A stretch of 64,000 bases of DNA, taken from Epiperipatus broadwayi (lineage: Eukaryota > Onychophora > Udeonychophora > Euonychophora > Peripatidae). A model generated the notes under the pieces. It searched no databases. It worked only from the letters and a program-made list of their open reading frames with translations, and was not told the DNA's origin. The stretch spans positions 1-64,000 of the forward strand of contig JAQFVV010006543.1 in assembly GCA_028023455.1 (NCBI GenBank). Direction: 5' to 3'. Below, piece after piece: positions 13,245-25,639 of this stretch (positions are counted from its first letter, which is position 1; every line of letters starts with the position of its first letter). A program made the position numbers and the translations under genes.

Positions 13245-14390
13245 CGTGGAATAGTCTTAAAAATTGTTATATGATTTTATTTCATTTCGTATTCTCACTG
13301 TGTTATTTCTCCCTCAGTTGATAATTCAACGAATTTTGTTACACTTGCTTAATTAATGGCACAGTTCTCTACCACTTTACCAACTGTTCTTTCTGATTTG
13401 TATTAATTAAAAAAATTACTTGAGTATATATAATTATTTTGTTATATTTTAAAATCATTAAATGGTAAATTGAAGACTTTTCAAAAGAACGAGAGAGATC
13501 TAAAGAAAAAAGCAAGACGGGGAAATGATGATTAAAGAATAAATGCACAATATTTTATAAATGCACACATCTGACTTCGAAAGAACTCTTTAAAAACCCT
13601 CCCCCTCCCCAATCCATTCACCTATTTTTGTTTCCTGTTATTATAAATATTGTATCTAAGTTTGAGAACAAATTTGATTATTTACGTAATTTAAAAAAGA
13701 AACTTTAATGATATTTAACATATGTTTTGTATTTTATTTTCGATTATAAATTACTTTTTTTCCTTTCAAGCATGTGTTAGCGTCAAAGAAAGTTTTTTTT
13801 CATCTTAACATAAATAATAGATGAGGTGAATTAACTTTTCTTATTCAGATGTGAATTATGAAAAAGGTAATAACAAGGTAGAACTTTATGCTGTTTATAA
13901 AGCAATCAATAAATATCTTAAAAGGTTTACTTCTTTTTAAGATTTTAAAATTTATTTATGATGTTTTAATAAATCGTTAAGGATTAGAAGTGACGCCAAA
14001 CGGAAAAAAAATTAAATAATACAAAGCTAGTTGAAGTACATACTAATTCTGCGTTTGGGTTCATTTATTTGTTTGTTGGTTTGCTAAATTTAATATGTAT
14101 AAGTACATTAATGTGGTTTTTGGTTTTTTTGTGTTATAGCTTTTAATACTAAAATACTAGGACAAAGTGTTTTTAGGGCATAAGATAATAAGCATGTAAT
14201 AAGTCACTAGTTGTTTCTGAACTCATGCTATGATTAAACAGTAATCTCGCGATGACGCAATGCGTTCATGGACTTGATTTTGGAACAATTATCCTAGCAA
14301 GACATTAAATGTATTCTTTATTAAATTAAATGTATAAAGATTTCTTGATTATTAAAAATATTTACCGAATATATATATACATTGTTATAT
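13245..14390. other. A/T-rich DNA without recognised features
   Basis: Nothing supported. Confidence 0.45.
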
Positions 14391-14394
14391 ATAT

Positions 14395-14575
14395 TCCAAG
14401 AGATTGTAAAAGACCCAGAAAGAGACCACATGTGAGATGGATGGATGGATGTAATAAAGTGTGCAAGGGTGATGTGGAGAAGAGAGGTTAGAGATCAGAG
14501 AAGATGGATTGAACTTGGAAAAACCTTCATCCTGCAGTAGATTGATAATGGTTGGCAATGATGATGATATATTGT
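14395..14575 (+). pseudogene. 3' end of an RTE-type LINE (C terminus of RT protein)
   Basis: With stops, the + strand reads CKRPRKRPHVRWMDG, then EKMDWTWKNLHPAVD. This is the recognisable end of RTE-type endonuclease/reverse-transcriptase proteins (GRPRKRWMD ... DRxxWRxLxHPAD). It is followed by a GATGATGATAT tail, the kind of short-repeat 3' end RTE elements carry. It is truncated at its 5' side and nonfunctional. Confidence 0.7.
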
Positions 14576-14639
14576 TTAAGGTTTACCTTATTGTCGATAG
14601 TCATAAAAAATAAGAAAATAAAATAACCCTTGTAATTAC

Positions 14640-14930
14640 TACATCTTTTTAGGGGTAAAGAAGTGCGATATAAAATTAAATCTATGAAAAATGAAGAGCT
14701 CCAGGAAATAAGAAACTTATTTTAAAAGAAGCAGGGGAAAAAATTAATAGAAAAATTGTTGGCAAACTATATATAAAAAGTCAAAATGATAAAGATGAGT
14801 GGAATAATGCAGTAATAATATTGATGTTAAAAAAGATAATAAAGAAAATATTAGAAATTAAGATTGTTTAGCTAAATCTTTTTTAGTATTTGTTATGAGT
14901 CCTATTGCATGCAATTTAGCATTTTAAAAA
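14640..14930 (+). pseudogene. RTE-type LINE reverse transcriptase fragment
   Basis: Reads, with breaks, KLLANYI, KDEWNNAVIILMLKKDN and KENIRN, resembling the RTE RT segment before motif A (W-x-NA-x-IILLxKKGDK ... IxNYRPISLL). Multiple stops. It lies in the same orientation just downstream of an RTE 3' end but belongs to a different part of the protein, so it is a separate truncated copy. Confidence 0.6.
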
Positions 14931-16130
14931 AAGGCAATCCAGATAAGTAGTCAATATTTTGTTAAACTAAAACAAGCCAACAGCAACAACAAATACCCAT
15001 TCTTAGATTTCAAAACAAATGTAGTTTTGATACAAGCAAATGAAAAATATACATAACAAAAAACAAGAATCTTAAAATTAAAGCAAAAACATTTGCAGAT
15101 CGCTTTAAATTTTTAATTTGATTCTCCTTTGCTGATAAAACCAAGTTTACTTAAATCTTGTATAATGTAGCATAATGAGAGGGTATAAATGGTTTGAGTA
15201 CTGAACCTGTTACCTTTGATGCCTGAATATCACATGCCCTCAAACAACTGAATAACTAACTATTGATTTTTTTTTACTGGGCCTTTTACTGTCAATGTAA
15301 AAATTTAATATTAGAAACAAATTGTGGCAACCTCCAAAGTTCTTCTATAAAGTGAAGATGCCCATAAGCCATACGAATTTCAAAAATGGACACAATATAT
15401 ACAGAAAAAAAAGGTAAATATTTATTACATCTAAATGTAGAGACATTATATTTTTTTTAGTAAATTGTGATGTTCGAATTATCTAGTATTTTTAGCCAAG
15501 AAAATTTTGTATATGTTTTCTCACAGCTATTGAATTTTAGGTAAACTAATAACTATTATGATTACAAAAGAGTGTACTTTGGGAGTTCAAGTAATATAAA
15601 AGGCAATAGATATCATATGATAAAATATTGAAAAAAATTTATTCATCAGATATTCTATAAAATGTTTAAACCTTCAAAATCAAAGTAAAATTGCAGAGAT
15701 CAGATGGCATTCATACTCTAAACAAATATCTCTTTTTCCTCAGTTAAAAAACTTTAATTCTTTGGATTAAATGAGAGTTCTCTTCTCTATTCTAGTGCCA
15801 TCTATTGTAAGTTTAAATAATTGATGATTATCAGATAGTGCATTTAATTCCTCATCCACATATCAGTTTTTGGATATATTAATAAGGCTTGGGATTCAAA
15901 GCTGGATATAATAAAGTTATAGATCTAGCAAACATTTGTTAAATCCACTTTACTATTTAAGCTAGAAACCTAAAATTTAAAACATCATAAGGTTTTAAAC
16001 ACAAAATAATCTTATAAAAATATTACTTCTTATCATTAATTATCTATATCAATTCTCTCAATTCTTTATTACTTGTAAGCAACTTTTGCCTAGATAGTAA
16101 TATTAATAATAACAATTCTTTAGTTTTAAA
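14931..16130. other. A/T-rich DNA without recognised features
   Basis: Nothing supported. Confidence 0.45.
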
Positions 16131-16134
16131 CCAC

Positions 16135-16475
16135 TATACATTACATGATCACCATTTCTTATGCTTACACAAGCTGTTTCCATAGAGGTAAACTCTCCCT
16201 ACAGTATCACCACCAGTATAAGCCAGAGTAACCAATAAATGCAAGAAGGTTTGTACATAAAATTCTTTTCCAATATCCCCAGACTAGTTTCTAGCTTTTG
16301 ACTTTCATCCAAAGCTCCACACTGATGAAAGCCAAAAGCTAGAAGCTAATTTGGGAATATTGAATGAGTAGGCACTAGATAGGAATTTTATGCACAAACC
16401 TTCTTGCATCCATTGACTACTCTGGCTTGCATTGGATGGCACTACTGTATGGAAAATTTGGCCTCTGTGTAATTC
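16135..16475. repeat. Family A fold-back repeat, palindromic copy
   Basis: The sequence from ACATGATCACCATTTCTTATGC runs through the family A core and turns back on itself at about 16,311. GACTAGTTTCTAGCTTTTGA with CTTTCATC on the left pairs with GATGAAAGCCAAAAGCTAGA on the right, and ATGCAAGAAGGTTTGT pairs with ACAAACCTTCTTGCAT. The whole copy is therefore a stem of about 150 bp with scattered mismatches. A possible duplicated AATTCTTTRG lies on both sides. Confidence 0.75.
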
Positions 16476-16479
16476 TTTG

Positions 16480-19080
16480 GCTTATACAATATATGATAAT
16501 TAGGTAGTAATACATTTAATTTAGCAATCCCTAGACCAGTTTTTTGATTTTGCCTTTTTAATTACAACTTATGATTTGGTACTGGGAATAATGCAGTACT
16601 ATAAAATATACTTACTAAACTGTTTAAGTGAATTATTTAGGGGTTTAAAGTCATGTTAAAGGTGGATTAAAAAAGCATGGATGCATTATTTCCAGTTTTA
16701 AATTCCAAGCCTTATTGCTAAAGCAAAAGTCAGAAACCATTCCGGGGTAAAGAAATTAAATGATCTGCTAATTGGTAATCACTGATTAGTTTTTTTTTAC
16801 TAAAATATGGACGTTATAATATTTATTTTTATCGTATTTTATTTATTTCTTTAGATTTAGTTTATATTTTATTTGAGATACGCATTTTGCTTTTGAATAA
16901 GTATTTATATTTTGTATTTATTTTGTATTGAGCTATGATTATGGAGGCTTAAGTCCCCCGAAAGCGCTCAGCTTTATATTTGTAATTTTATGTTTAAAGC
17001 TTCAGCAACTGTGTTTTATCACAGTTAGTTTTTAATTTATAGATGACATTATAGTATAAAACTTCTTTTGGTTTGGTTTTTATAACTAAAGAGTTAATGA
17101 TTTGCATCTAACCCTTGAGTCTATTACTGTAAGCACTCTGTTTATTTACACAGAACAATGAAGTCATCCCATATTTGTTGAGCACTTATTAAGCAAAAAC
17201 TTCAATATTTTCCAGTTACGTTTGACAGCACTCAAATCATTGCCCAAATTAATATTGATAATATGAATTAATTAAAAAAATCTTAAAAGTGCATCAGACA
17301 TGCATTAAAAATCGATCATATTATAAAATATTTTAACATATTTTCTGATTGAAAATGTATAAAGTTGACCATAATGGCGTTGCAATATGAGACAATATGA
17401 TTGGTTGTCAGGTAACCAAAAGGCAGCATGCTGTGATTTCCAAAAACAATTATGGAGAAATATTCAAATATTTTATATTCATCACTACACCCATAACATA
17501 ATCGTTAATAGTTTAGGGAAATGTTTTCTTGATGTGAAAGTTTATAATTATATTGAAAACTTTTAGCATTTTTTAGAAATAATTTTTAACAATGAATGCT
17601 GCTAATAAACGTACTTAAAAAACAATAACAACAATCTCAAGCATTGGTGGTCGAGAGGTCAGCGATAGCAACAACAAAAAAAAAAACACTTTTAAAATAT
17701 TTAAATTCCAAATAATGTTTTCGAAAAAAATGATGTTCTGATCATTTTACAATTATTTACATCAGTTTGCCTCACACATTTTCAATAATACTAATTTTAG
17801 AAAAATATATATATATAAAAAAAAAGATAACGCGTTTCGACGAAAAATCACCACTTTTATATGTAATAAACCAAACAGAACTTAAGCTTCATTAATTATT
17901 GTTTCACATTTGTCAGGTAACAAAAAAAATATGATTTACTAAAGTCACTCGTTTTATGACGCTGTAGTTAAAATGATAAGAAATTAACAAAATATAAAAG
18001 AAAAGTTAAAATTATCGTTATTAATTACTATGCTAAAAGACAAGGCTCATGCATTAAATTATACCATTTTCCCCAAATTTAATACACTTATTTTACGCCA
18101 CAAGCTACCCCTCTAATAAAGACAATTCGTCAACTTATTTCTTCTATTTTATTTTTTTTTAACTATCAGTCAGTCCATTTCAATAAATATCTCTTTTTTT
18201 CCCCTTGTGGAATATTTTTAATACAGTTTTCTTTTCACTTCATTATCATTAATATTTTTTCACTTGATCTTTTCGTTATTTGTTAATATAGCTTACTTTT
18301 CGATTTATTTATTTCAACCATTTCTTTAAATTTATATATTAAAAGCTTGCAAATCTTTTCTCATTTTCCCTTTAATTCTTCATGTTTTCGATCTAAAGCG
18401 ACAAATCAAACAAAGCGTTACAGACATGCTTGCTTAAATCTAATTTTAATGGATTACCAAATAGACTTTTACTTTTATTAAAAGTCTCCTTTATTCGTTG
18501 CAATTCTGACATGAATTTTTTTATCATTACTTACAGTCGTCAATTATCCAATTTCTTAAATATATGAAAGCCTTGAATTGTTCTGTTCGTTGTTTATTCT
18601 TAATGTTTTTAACCTTACATTATTTTTATTTTAAACTTTTTATAAGTTTTACTGTTTGTATTATATTTTGTTAAACATTAAACGTCTATATCTCCAATAT
18701 CAACTGCATCATTATCAAAACAACGCCCATTTAACAATAATCTAACAATATATTACTCAAAACATTATCTAAAAATACTCCTATTTTGCATAGACATCTG
18801 TATTTATGTTTTCCAGTAATAAAAGCTTTCAAATATTTACTAATAACTATTTCTATCTATACTTTTCTTTTCAAAATATTCAACAAAGTAATCCATTTTG
18901 CTCTACTAATTTATCAATATCAAAGAAACAAATAGTAAAGTTTTTTTTTTCTATATCAACAATAGATTTCAACATTCCAGATGTCTCAACCTTTCTAAAT
19001 TAAACCACTTATTGGATTATAAACACATTTGATCTAGTCAATATCTGCTGATTCAAAACTCTCAACAATATCTCAAGTGT
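16480..19080. other. A/T-rich DNA without genes
   Basis: No coding signal supported. At 17,641-17,670 there is an A-box-like TGGTGGTCGAGAGGTCAGCG followed by A-rich sequence, perhaps the remnant of a tRNA-derived SINE head. A 65-codon frame at 18,806-19,003 has no recognisable similarity. Confidence 0.45.
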
Positions 19081-19084
19081 CAAA

Positions 19085-19440
19085 ACATCACATGATTGCC
19101 ATTACATATGCTTACATAGACTGTTAATACAGTAATTAATTCTCCATACAGTAGTGCCACCAGTGCAAGCTTTCATAATCAATCGATGCAAGAAGGCTAG
19201 TGCATAAAATCCATATCTAGTGTCTACTCATCCAATATCCCAGACTAGTTTCTAGCTTGTCACTTTCATCAGTAAGTAGCCTTGAATTTGAGAGCACTGC
19301 ACCTAGATGTCAGGATCTAATGCAACCTTCCACATTGGATGAGAGGGCACTTGATAATAATTTTATGCACAAACCTTTTTGCATCCATTGATTACAAAGG
19401 CTTGCATTTGGTAGCTTATATGAAGAATTAGCTATTGTTA
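19085..19440. repeat. Family A repeat, third well-preserved copy
   Basis: Starts CATCACATGATTGCC and continues with CTCCATACAGTAGTGCCACC, GATGCAAGAAGG, CCCAGACTAGTTTCTAGCTT and CTTTCATCAGT, then ATCTAATGCAACCTTCC. It ends in an inverted part (TTTATGCACAAACC, GCATCCATTGATTAC). It gives the most complete view of the family's linear order. No clear target duplication. Confidence 0.7.
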
Positions 19441-19444
19441 ATAT

Positions 19445-20090
19445 CTTAATTGCATTTCTTGTTAATTGTTTTAATTTTTTATATTCCAATGCATTTGGCT
19501 TTCTCTTCACTGAAATTTTAATTGATGAGAAGAAATCTAATGATGATTCACTTGTGCATAGGTAACATTACAATAAAAATCTAATCAATTCTTTCCTCAC
19601 TCCTATTCATTAACTTTTAAATGGAATTTCATCAGTTATTTTTACTTTGTCAATTTTTCATTTTATGTAAAGCTTTTATGTTTTTTTTCTTACTGCTAAC
19701 CTCTTTTATCTTTTGTAGCTGCCTTTCTTTTCCACTTAATGCAGATAGAGGCTTCTATCATATTAACCTTTTACAATCATTTCCATCTTTTTAGTAAAAC
19801 CATTATCTTTCTTAATAAATTATCATATTTTATCTTTATGTATTGATTTATTCCTGTTAGATTGTTTTTTTGCAACCAAATTTTGTTCATTTTATTTTTT
19901 ATTAACTCAAATCTTTTTTATTATTTAAAAGTGACCAATTCTGAAGAACAAATGTGAGATTCTATAAAAAACATAAAATAAGTTATTGTTGATATAAATA
20001 AATTCAAAATAGAAATAATAATTGGAAAAGACCACAAAAGTCTCCAAAATCTAAACAATATTTTGATATTGAAAAAAAAAGTGATTCATG
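19445..20090. other. A/T-rich DNA without recognised features
   Basis: Nothing supported. Confidence 0.45.
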
Positions 20091-20099
20091 CAATTAAAA

Positions 20100-20525
20100 G
20101 AAAAGATGATACTATAATAAAGATAAATAGTAATAAAAATGCAAAAACAAAGTAGCATCTCCAATTGCATCTTTCAAAATGCCATAAATTTTGAACAAAA
20201 AGATAAGACCAATCTAAGAAGAATGAAAATGCTTGAGGAAGTAATGAAATCTTTATAATTATTTTTAAAAACCAGATGAATAAATAGAAAAATTATTGGC
20301 AAAGCATTGGAAAAGTACAATAGTAAGCAATATGAGAAATTGAAAAAATTAGAAACCACAGACCTATCACCTTTTTATTCCTTCTACATACTTTTTTTAT
20401 GAAAATCATTGCAGCTTATCCAGTGGGAACTTTGAACTGAGATCAACTAAAATAACATGTAAATTTCCACAAAGTTTTAACATAATAGATCTGTCTAAGT
20501 ATTAAAAAAAATTATACAATAAATC
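20100..20525 (+). pseudogene. RTE-type LINE reverse transcriptase fragment
   Basis: Broken frames on the + strand read EKLLAKHWKS, IRNHRPITFLFLLHTFF and MKIIAA, matching the RTE pattern IRNYRPISLLPVLYKLFTKII. They are followed by a region like the DENQPxEQAGFR box. Many stops. The fragment ends against the hairpin at 20,528. Confidence 0.6.
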
Positions 20526-20527
20526 AG

Positions 20528-20627
20528 TGTTGAAATTAAACTGAGAGACTGCAAAACTCTCAAGCGCTTATGACTTGATAGTCATAAGCGCTTGAGAGTT
20601 TTGCAGTCTCTCCGTTTAATTTCAATA
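20528..20627. repeat. 48-bp-arm perfect-type hairpin
   Basis: Arms 20,528-20,575 and 20,580-20,627 pair at about 46 of 48 positions around a 4-base loop (TGAT). The arm contains GAGAGACTGCAAAACTCTCA and AGCGCTTATGACT. It sits at the edge of an RTE fragment and may have inserted there. No target duplication is obvious and no family is recognised. Confidence 0.9.
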
Positions 20628-20639
20628 CCGTCTGCACTT

Positions 20640-20985
20640 TATAAAATAAATATTATAAACCAGTGTGTAGGTGTTATTATTATGCTTTGGATTTATGGAT
20701 TATGGAATGGCATTTGCCTTTAAGATTTTCTGCTGGTGATTAAAACTTTGAATTTTGGGACACAGTCTCAGAATATTCTCAAATTCTGAAATAGTGTTAT
20801 TGAAATCCAATGGCAACCATTGTTATACTATATGGTAACACTGAAAATATAAACATTGCAATGATTTATAACAGAATGATTTTATCTCAAAACCTTTTCC
20901 CAGTAGTTTCAGGATAAGTAGTTTATAGATTAAAATGAAAAGTTATGAAAATAAAAATGGATAGAGATTATTTAATTCTTTTATA
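20640..20985. other. A/T-rich DNA without recognised features
   Basis: Nothing supported. Confidence 0.4.
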
Positions 20986-20995
20986 TTGTGTAGAT

Positions 20996-21461
20996 CAGGG
21001 GTAGCCAACTTTTGTGTTCATAAGATCTACTTTTTATTTTAAAAATGTGTTGCGATCAATTTGTTGTCATATGCGTAGTCTAAGTGGAGGGAGGTGTGAA
21101 ATACATACTATTTTTATATATCTACTTAATAAAAAATAACAATTATTTAATGGGCCAAAAACCTCATGACTGAGGAATTAAAGCAACATGAATAATTATT
21201 AACAATATTTATTAATTCAAATTAGCTATATTAAGTTAAGATTAAAAGTATTATTTTCAATAATGATACAACATAGTGGACTTCACCTATCTAGAATTGA
21301 AAAAAAATTAGAACAAAAACAAAAATAATAAAAAACTTGAAATCTTGACTTAATTTGTTTCACTCATTACCTGACAGCTCTTGCCAGATTGGCCTCATGA
21401 TCGAGCAAAATTGGCTTTACAATTGACCAGTGGATCATGATTGATTTGTTGGCCACCCCTG
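20996..21461. mobile_element. Non-autonomous hAT element (MITE) with 8-bp target duplication
   Basis: The 466-bp element begins CAGGGGTAGCCAACTTTTGT and ends TTGGCCACCCCTG, so its termini are inverted (CAGGGGTRGCCAA). GTGTAGAT stands directly outside both ends (20,988-20,995 and 21,462-21,469). The 8-bp duplication and CAGGG-type ends define the hAT superfamily. No transposase is encoded, so it would have moved with an enzyme supplied elsewhere. Confidence 0.93.
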
Positions 21462-21799
21462 GTGTAGATCATATATTTACAAATAATGTTTAAAAGCTTT
21501 AGAAAACATTGCAAAAGATAGCAATCGAAAAAAAATTGAGTATTGCTATCTTTAAAAAAATGTTTTAAAAAACCTGATGTTCAGTGATTTTTCAAATCTA
21601 AAAAATATAGATTGAGGTTTTAAATTAGCAAAACAAATAACAACTATAAATACAAATAAAAACATAATTAGTAATTTTAATCCTACAATAAATTTGGTCA
21701 AAATGCTTTTCTTAAAAACATGTAATATTAAATCAAAATATGTGTGTTTTAAAAAAAACATTTTATTAAATAGGTTTTAATAATTTGTAGTTTAAATAT

Positions 21800-22500
21800 G
21801 AAGTTAAAATATTAAAAAAGCAACATAATGATAGCAACAATGCAGTTAAGTGTGGGAAAATGTATGTTGAGATTAATAAGGAGGGAGATCTATATGAAAT
21901 ATAAGAATGGTAGAACTATAGATAACTTCAGTGGAAAGATATTAAATGGATAAAATGCATATAACCTAGATATGCCATTAGAAAATATTCCAGTAGATTT
22001 GTAGTTGTCAACTGTGAAAGATTTAGAAAAAGAGCACATATGAGATGAATTTATGAAAACCACTAAACATCACATGATCACTATTTCTTATGCTAGCACA
22101 TTACTGTTATTAAAACAGGAAAAACTCTCCATACAGTAGTGTCAACCAGAGTAGTCAATAAACGCTGGAGGGTTGCATTAGATCCTAAGACCTATATGCA
22201 TTGCTCTCAGATCCAAAGCTCCTCACTGATGAAGGCCACAAGCCAGAAACTAGTCTTGGGATATTGGATAAGTATGCACTATATAAGGATTTTATGCACA
22301 AGCCTTTTGGCATCCATTGATTACTCTGGCTGACATTGAGTGGCACTACTGTATGGAGAGTTTTGCCTGTTTTAATGAATTTATGAAATAAGGAAGTTTG
22401 ATAATGCAATGTAGAGATCTCTATAGATTGTAGAAATTAGAGAAAATTAAAAAAAACCTTCATCATACATTAGATTAATAATGATTGTAAATAATAAATT
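21800..22500 (+). pseudogene. RTE-type LINE 3' end, split by a family A insertion
   Basis: Before the insert the + strand reads CERFRKRAHMR (up to 22,044). After it (from 22,389) it continues with CRDLYRL, LEKIKKNLHHTLD. This parallels the RTE C terminus also seen at 14,395-14,575 (RPRKRPHVRWMD ... WKNLHPAVD). Removing the 316-bp family A copy and one target duplication restores the order, so the RTE copy is the older. Heavily decayed. Confidence 0.65.
22059..22374. mobile_element. Family A fold-back repeat with 14-bp target duplication
   Basis: The 316-bp insert carries ATGAATTTATGAAA on both sides (22,045-22,058 and 22,375-22,388). Inside, TTAAAACAGGAAAAACTCTC with ATACAGTAGTGTC (from 22,110) pairs with its complement ending at 22,374. 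About 50 bp (ACTAAACATCACATGATCAC...) lie outside the left arm. Duplication length differs from the 10 bp at 13 kb. Variable duplications suggest insertion by a LINE- or Penelope-type mechanism rather than a transposase with fixed stagger. Confidence 0.85.
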
Positions 22501-22509
22501 ATCTTTTCT

Positions 22510-23140
22510 GCATATTCCCTTCCCATTATCTTCTTGCTAACCCATTTTATTAAGCTTTATTTTTGTTTATTTATTACTTTGTTACTAAGTACTTTCTATA
22601 TAGTTTTAGCATTTAAAAAAATTGATACTTTTCATATCTTTACTTTTTCATTTTATTCATCAATTCACTACTAACCCAATGTTTTGGGGCTTCTGTACTT
22701 TTTAAATGCTTTTATTTAAGTTACAAACTCTGTTTGTTTGTTTGTATGTTTGTTTGTTTCAATTCAACATCTTTATTTAAATTATAATAAAATTTTAAAA
22801 TCAAGGTTTAATATATTTGTATAGAATAGAATTTGTTCAAATTTGGTACATTTGTATAAATTACTGGCAATGCAATTTGACCATAAAATATTTTAAGTAA
22901 GTTACTTAATTTATTAAATCCAGAGCAATGGACAGATGAAATTTCAAATATTTTGATACAAATTTTAAATATATTCATATATATATATTCATATATGTAT
23001 GCAAGAGTGTGGAATATATATATTTTTAAAAAGTTTATATTAAAAAGTGTTTAATCATATTTTAAAAGTGAAATCAAAACAAATTTTGTTTATAAAAGTT
23101 CTTTTTTTAAAAAAAAAAAAAAAGATATATGATATTCTTT
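22510..23140. other. A/T-rich DNA without recognised features
   Basis: Only short runs such as (GTTT)n near 22,732-22,760 and (TA)n near 22,975. Confidence 0.4.
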
Positions 23141-23146
23141 TTATTT

Positions 23147-23633
23147 TGACTGTAAAAGTTGATTTTTAAAAAAATGTTTTTCAAATAAACAAATAATATT
23201 GTAAACAATTTTAATCCATGTGATTTACTTTCAAATATTAAGCAGCTTGATAAATTTGCAGTCTTAAGGAATTTATTAATCTATAATTACAATGTGATTT
23301 TAGTCTGGGAAAGTTCACTTTTCCATCTGTGGATCATTATGTTCCAGTTCTTGGGTGTAATTATGTCTCCCACTGTGGTTGGATTTTGGTGTTGAGTGAG
23401 TCAATCTTGAAGAGTATAACTATGGTGGCTGATGAATATGAAAGAGATTCTATGTTTCTTTGTTTCTGTACCTTGTGACAAGTGTCCGATCTCTCTTTTT
23501 CATGTTTGCGAGTTTTTCTTCTGATTCTAAAAGTTGATTTTTTTAAAAAATGTTTTTGAAATATATAAATGTATATTGCAAATAATCTTTATTTAATACA
23601 TATGATTTTAATTTCAAATATTAAGATAATTTA
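23147..23633. repeat. Diverged direct repeat pair, 110 bp each
   Basis: 23,147-23,249 and 23,521-23,633 share GACTGTAAAAGTTGATTTTT or close variants, AAAAATGTTTTT, and TTTCAAATATTAAG. The spacing is about 375 bp, so it looks like an old tandem duplication. The DNA between (23,330-23,520) is less A/T-rich and unrecognised. Confidence 0.6.
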
Positions 23634-23657
23634 GAAATAAAAGGCTAAAGAGTTAAA

Positions 23658-23981
23658 AATAATAGATATAAAAAATATTTATAATAATGACTTTTATTTT
23701 ACTATGAACTAAAAATCAAGAAAATAATTATTTCTTCAATCACAATTTGGATTTTTATGTTTAACTTAAAGTAAAAGCTTGGGAGAGGATCCAGAAATTA
23801 ATTAAGTCAATCTCTACTTTTTATAACAAGGGATTAACTTAATTAATTTTTGGACCACCTCATGCTTCTATTTTTAATTAAGTATAAAATGTCTGTTATG
23901 ATTAATGATATAATTATTTTCTTGTTTTTTAGTTCATAGTAAGTAAAAGCTTTCATTATAAATATTTTTATATCTATTATT
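23658..23981. repeat. Palindromic MITE-like repeat, 73-bp arms
   Basis: Arm 23,658-23,731 (AATAATAGATATAAAAAATA ... ACTATGAACTAAAAA) pairs with 23,910-23,981. A second inner inversion occurs: CCAGAAATTAATTAAGT pairs with ACTTAATTAATTTTTGG. No flanking duplication seen and no coding. Confidence 0.75.
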
Positions 23982-23999
23982 TCAAAACTAAATCTTTTA

Positions 24000-25145
24000 A
24001 AATTTATTCCCCATTTGTTATTTGAAAATAAAAAAATTGAAAAAAAAGTAAATGAGAATTCAATAATCTGATTTGCATTAGTTCTTTCATACAGAGGTAG
24101 AATAGTGCCCAGTTCTATTACTTTGGTGCTCAAAAGTAAACCATTAGTTTAGTTTATTTCAAAATATAAAATGGCATAAATAATTTTGGAATTAATATCC
24201 ATTGTGGCTTAGGTATACTAAGCAAACAATTAAAAACAGATTCAGGAGTTAAATTTTTTAATAAAACAGGTCCAATACTTAACATGACTATTTTCTTCAA
24301 AATTAGAATAGTAATTCTACCTTTCACAATTGCTCTGCTATTGATATCTTTACTAACATTAATATAGGATTTTCTTTAAAATGTTAAAACCATAAATTAA
24401 TGAACATTGATTTATTAATTCAAAATAAAATCTAAAGAGATCACTATCTTCTAAGAAGTTCAGTAAAAGTCAATGTCTGACACAACATGTTTAGTCCTGC
24501 CTCCACACTTTGATGGTTTTAATTCTTTATAATCTGGTTTTGACTCCATTTGTGAGATTACTTCAGAAACATTTTTGTAACAACAAAAAATATGAATTTT
24601 TTTATAGTTTATTAAATATTTCTGATTATTTGGACACAATAATTGCATTATAATTATTTAAAACCAAAAGAATACACATATATACTTTGGTGTTATTTGT
24701 ATATGTTTTATTTTTAAAAATAGGAGTTAATAAATTTGGCCATAATGTTAACAATAAAAACTGTGACTGGTAAGATGACAATGCTTTATGACACTCTTCA
24801 TGCAATCCCATTACCTACATTGTGTTAGAATCTTTTGATATATTCTAAAAATTATAAAACAATTTTAATATTTTAAGACATAATTTTATAGATTTATTGA
24901 GATTGACATTTGTTTATTCCCATTTTAAAAATAAGTTTTTATGAAAGATTTTATTGATTTTCTAGAATCATTTACTTAAATAACTTTCTGTCTCTATTGA
25001 ATAATAAAAATAACTTTTGTTCTAAGTATGAACTCAAGTTTACAAAATTTGCAATGTTCAAGTATTATTTTTTTAGAATGTTTTTTTATTTGTAAACATT
25101 AATTTGTAAAAAATTAATTTCAATTTATTGAGTTTTGGTATAGAA
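24000..25145. other. A/T-rich DNA without recognised features
   Basis: Nothing supported. Short frames on the minus strand here have no family resemblance. Confidence 0.4.
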
Positions 25146-25639
25146 TAAAAATTTCATTTGTTTTCTCATCCCTGGTGTGTTGTTTTCTCATCTTTGGTGT
25201 TCGCCTCAAGATGTCGCTATTTCTAGGTCAATTCCTAGAAATATACATGGCTGCCCTGCCGGTTATGGATTTTTTTCTATGCTAAAAGCAAAGACAAAGA
25301 AATGCCTTGATTGGCTGCCATAGTAGTCCATTTTGTTCATCATTTTCTCGTAATAGTAGAATATCTATTTTCTCTGTAGTGTCGTGTGAGAGTGTATGTA
25401 TTTGAAGCAGTCGTAGTTTTTTAAAATTTGATAAAACGTCTATTTTTTTTAACATGTTGTAACTTACTTTACTGTTGTAAGTTTAGTAATAATATCGTGA
25501 AGATTCCATTACGAATGGGTAACCCTCAAAAATTGCTTTTAAGGATGCAAAACGGAAAAAATTTCAAGGATCACGTGAAAAGTACTGTTTTTGCTGTTTT
25601 TGCGAGAATTCGTCCGTGACCAGTTACTTTTGCTATATA

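Noticed and set aside
22139-22409. 64- and 74-codon frames on both strands
   Set aside because: They lie across the family A repeat. The similar minus frame at 19,310-19,510 shares peptides only because it is another copy of the repeat.
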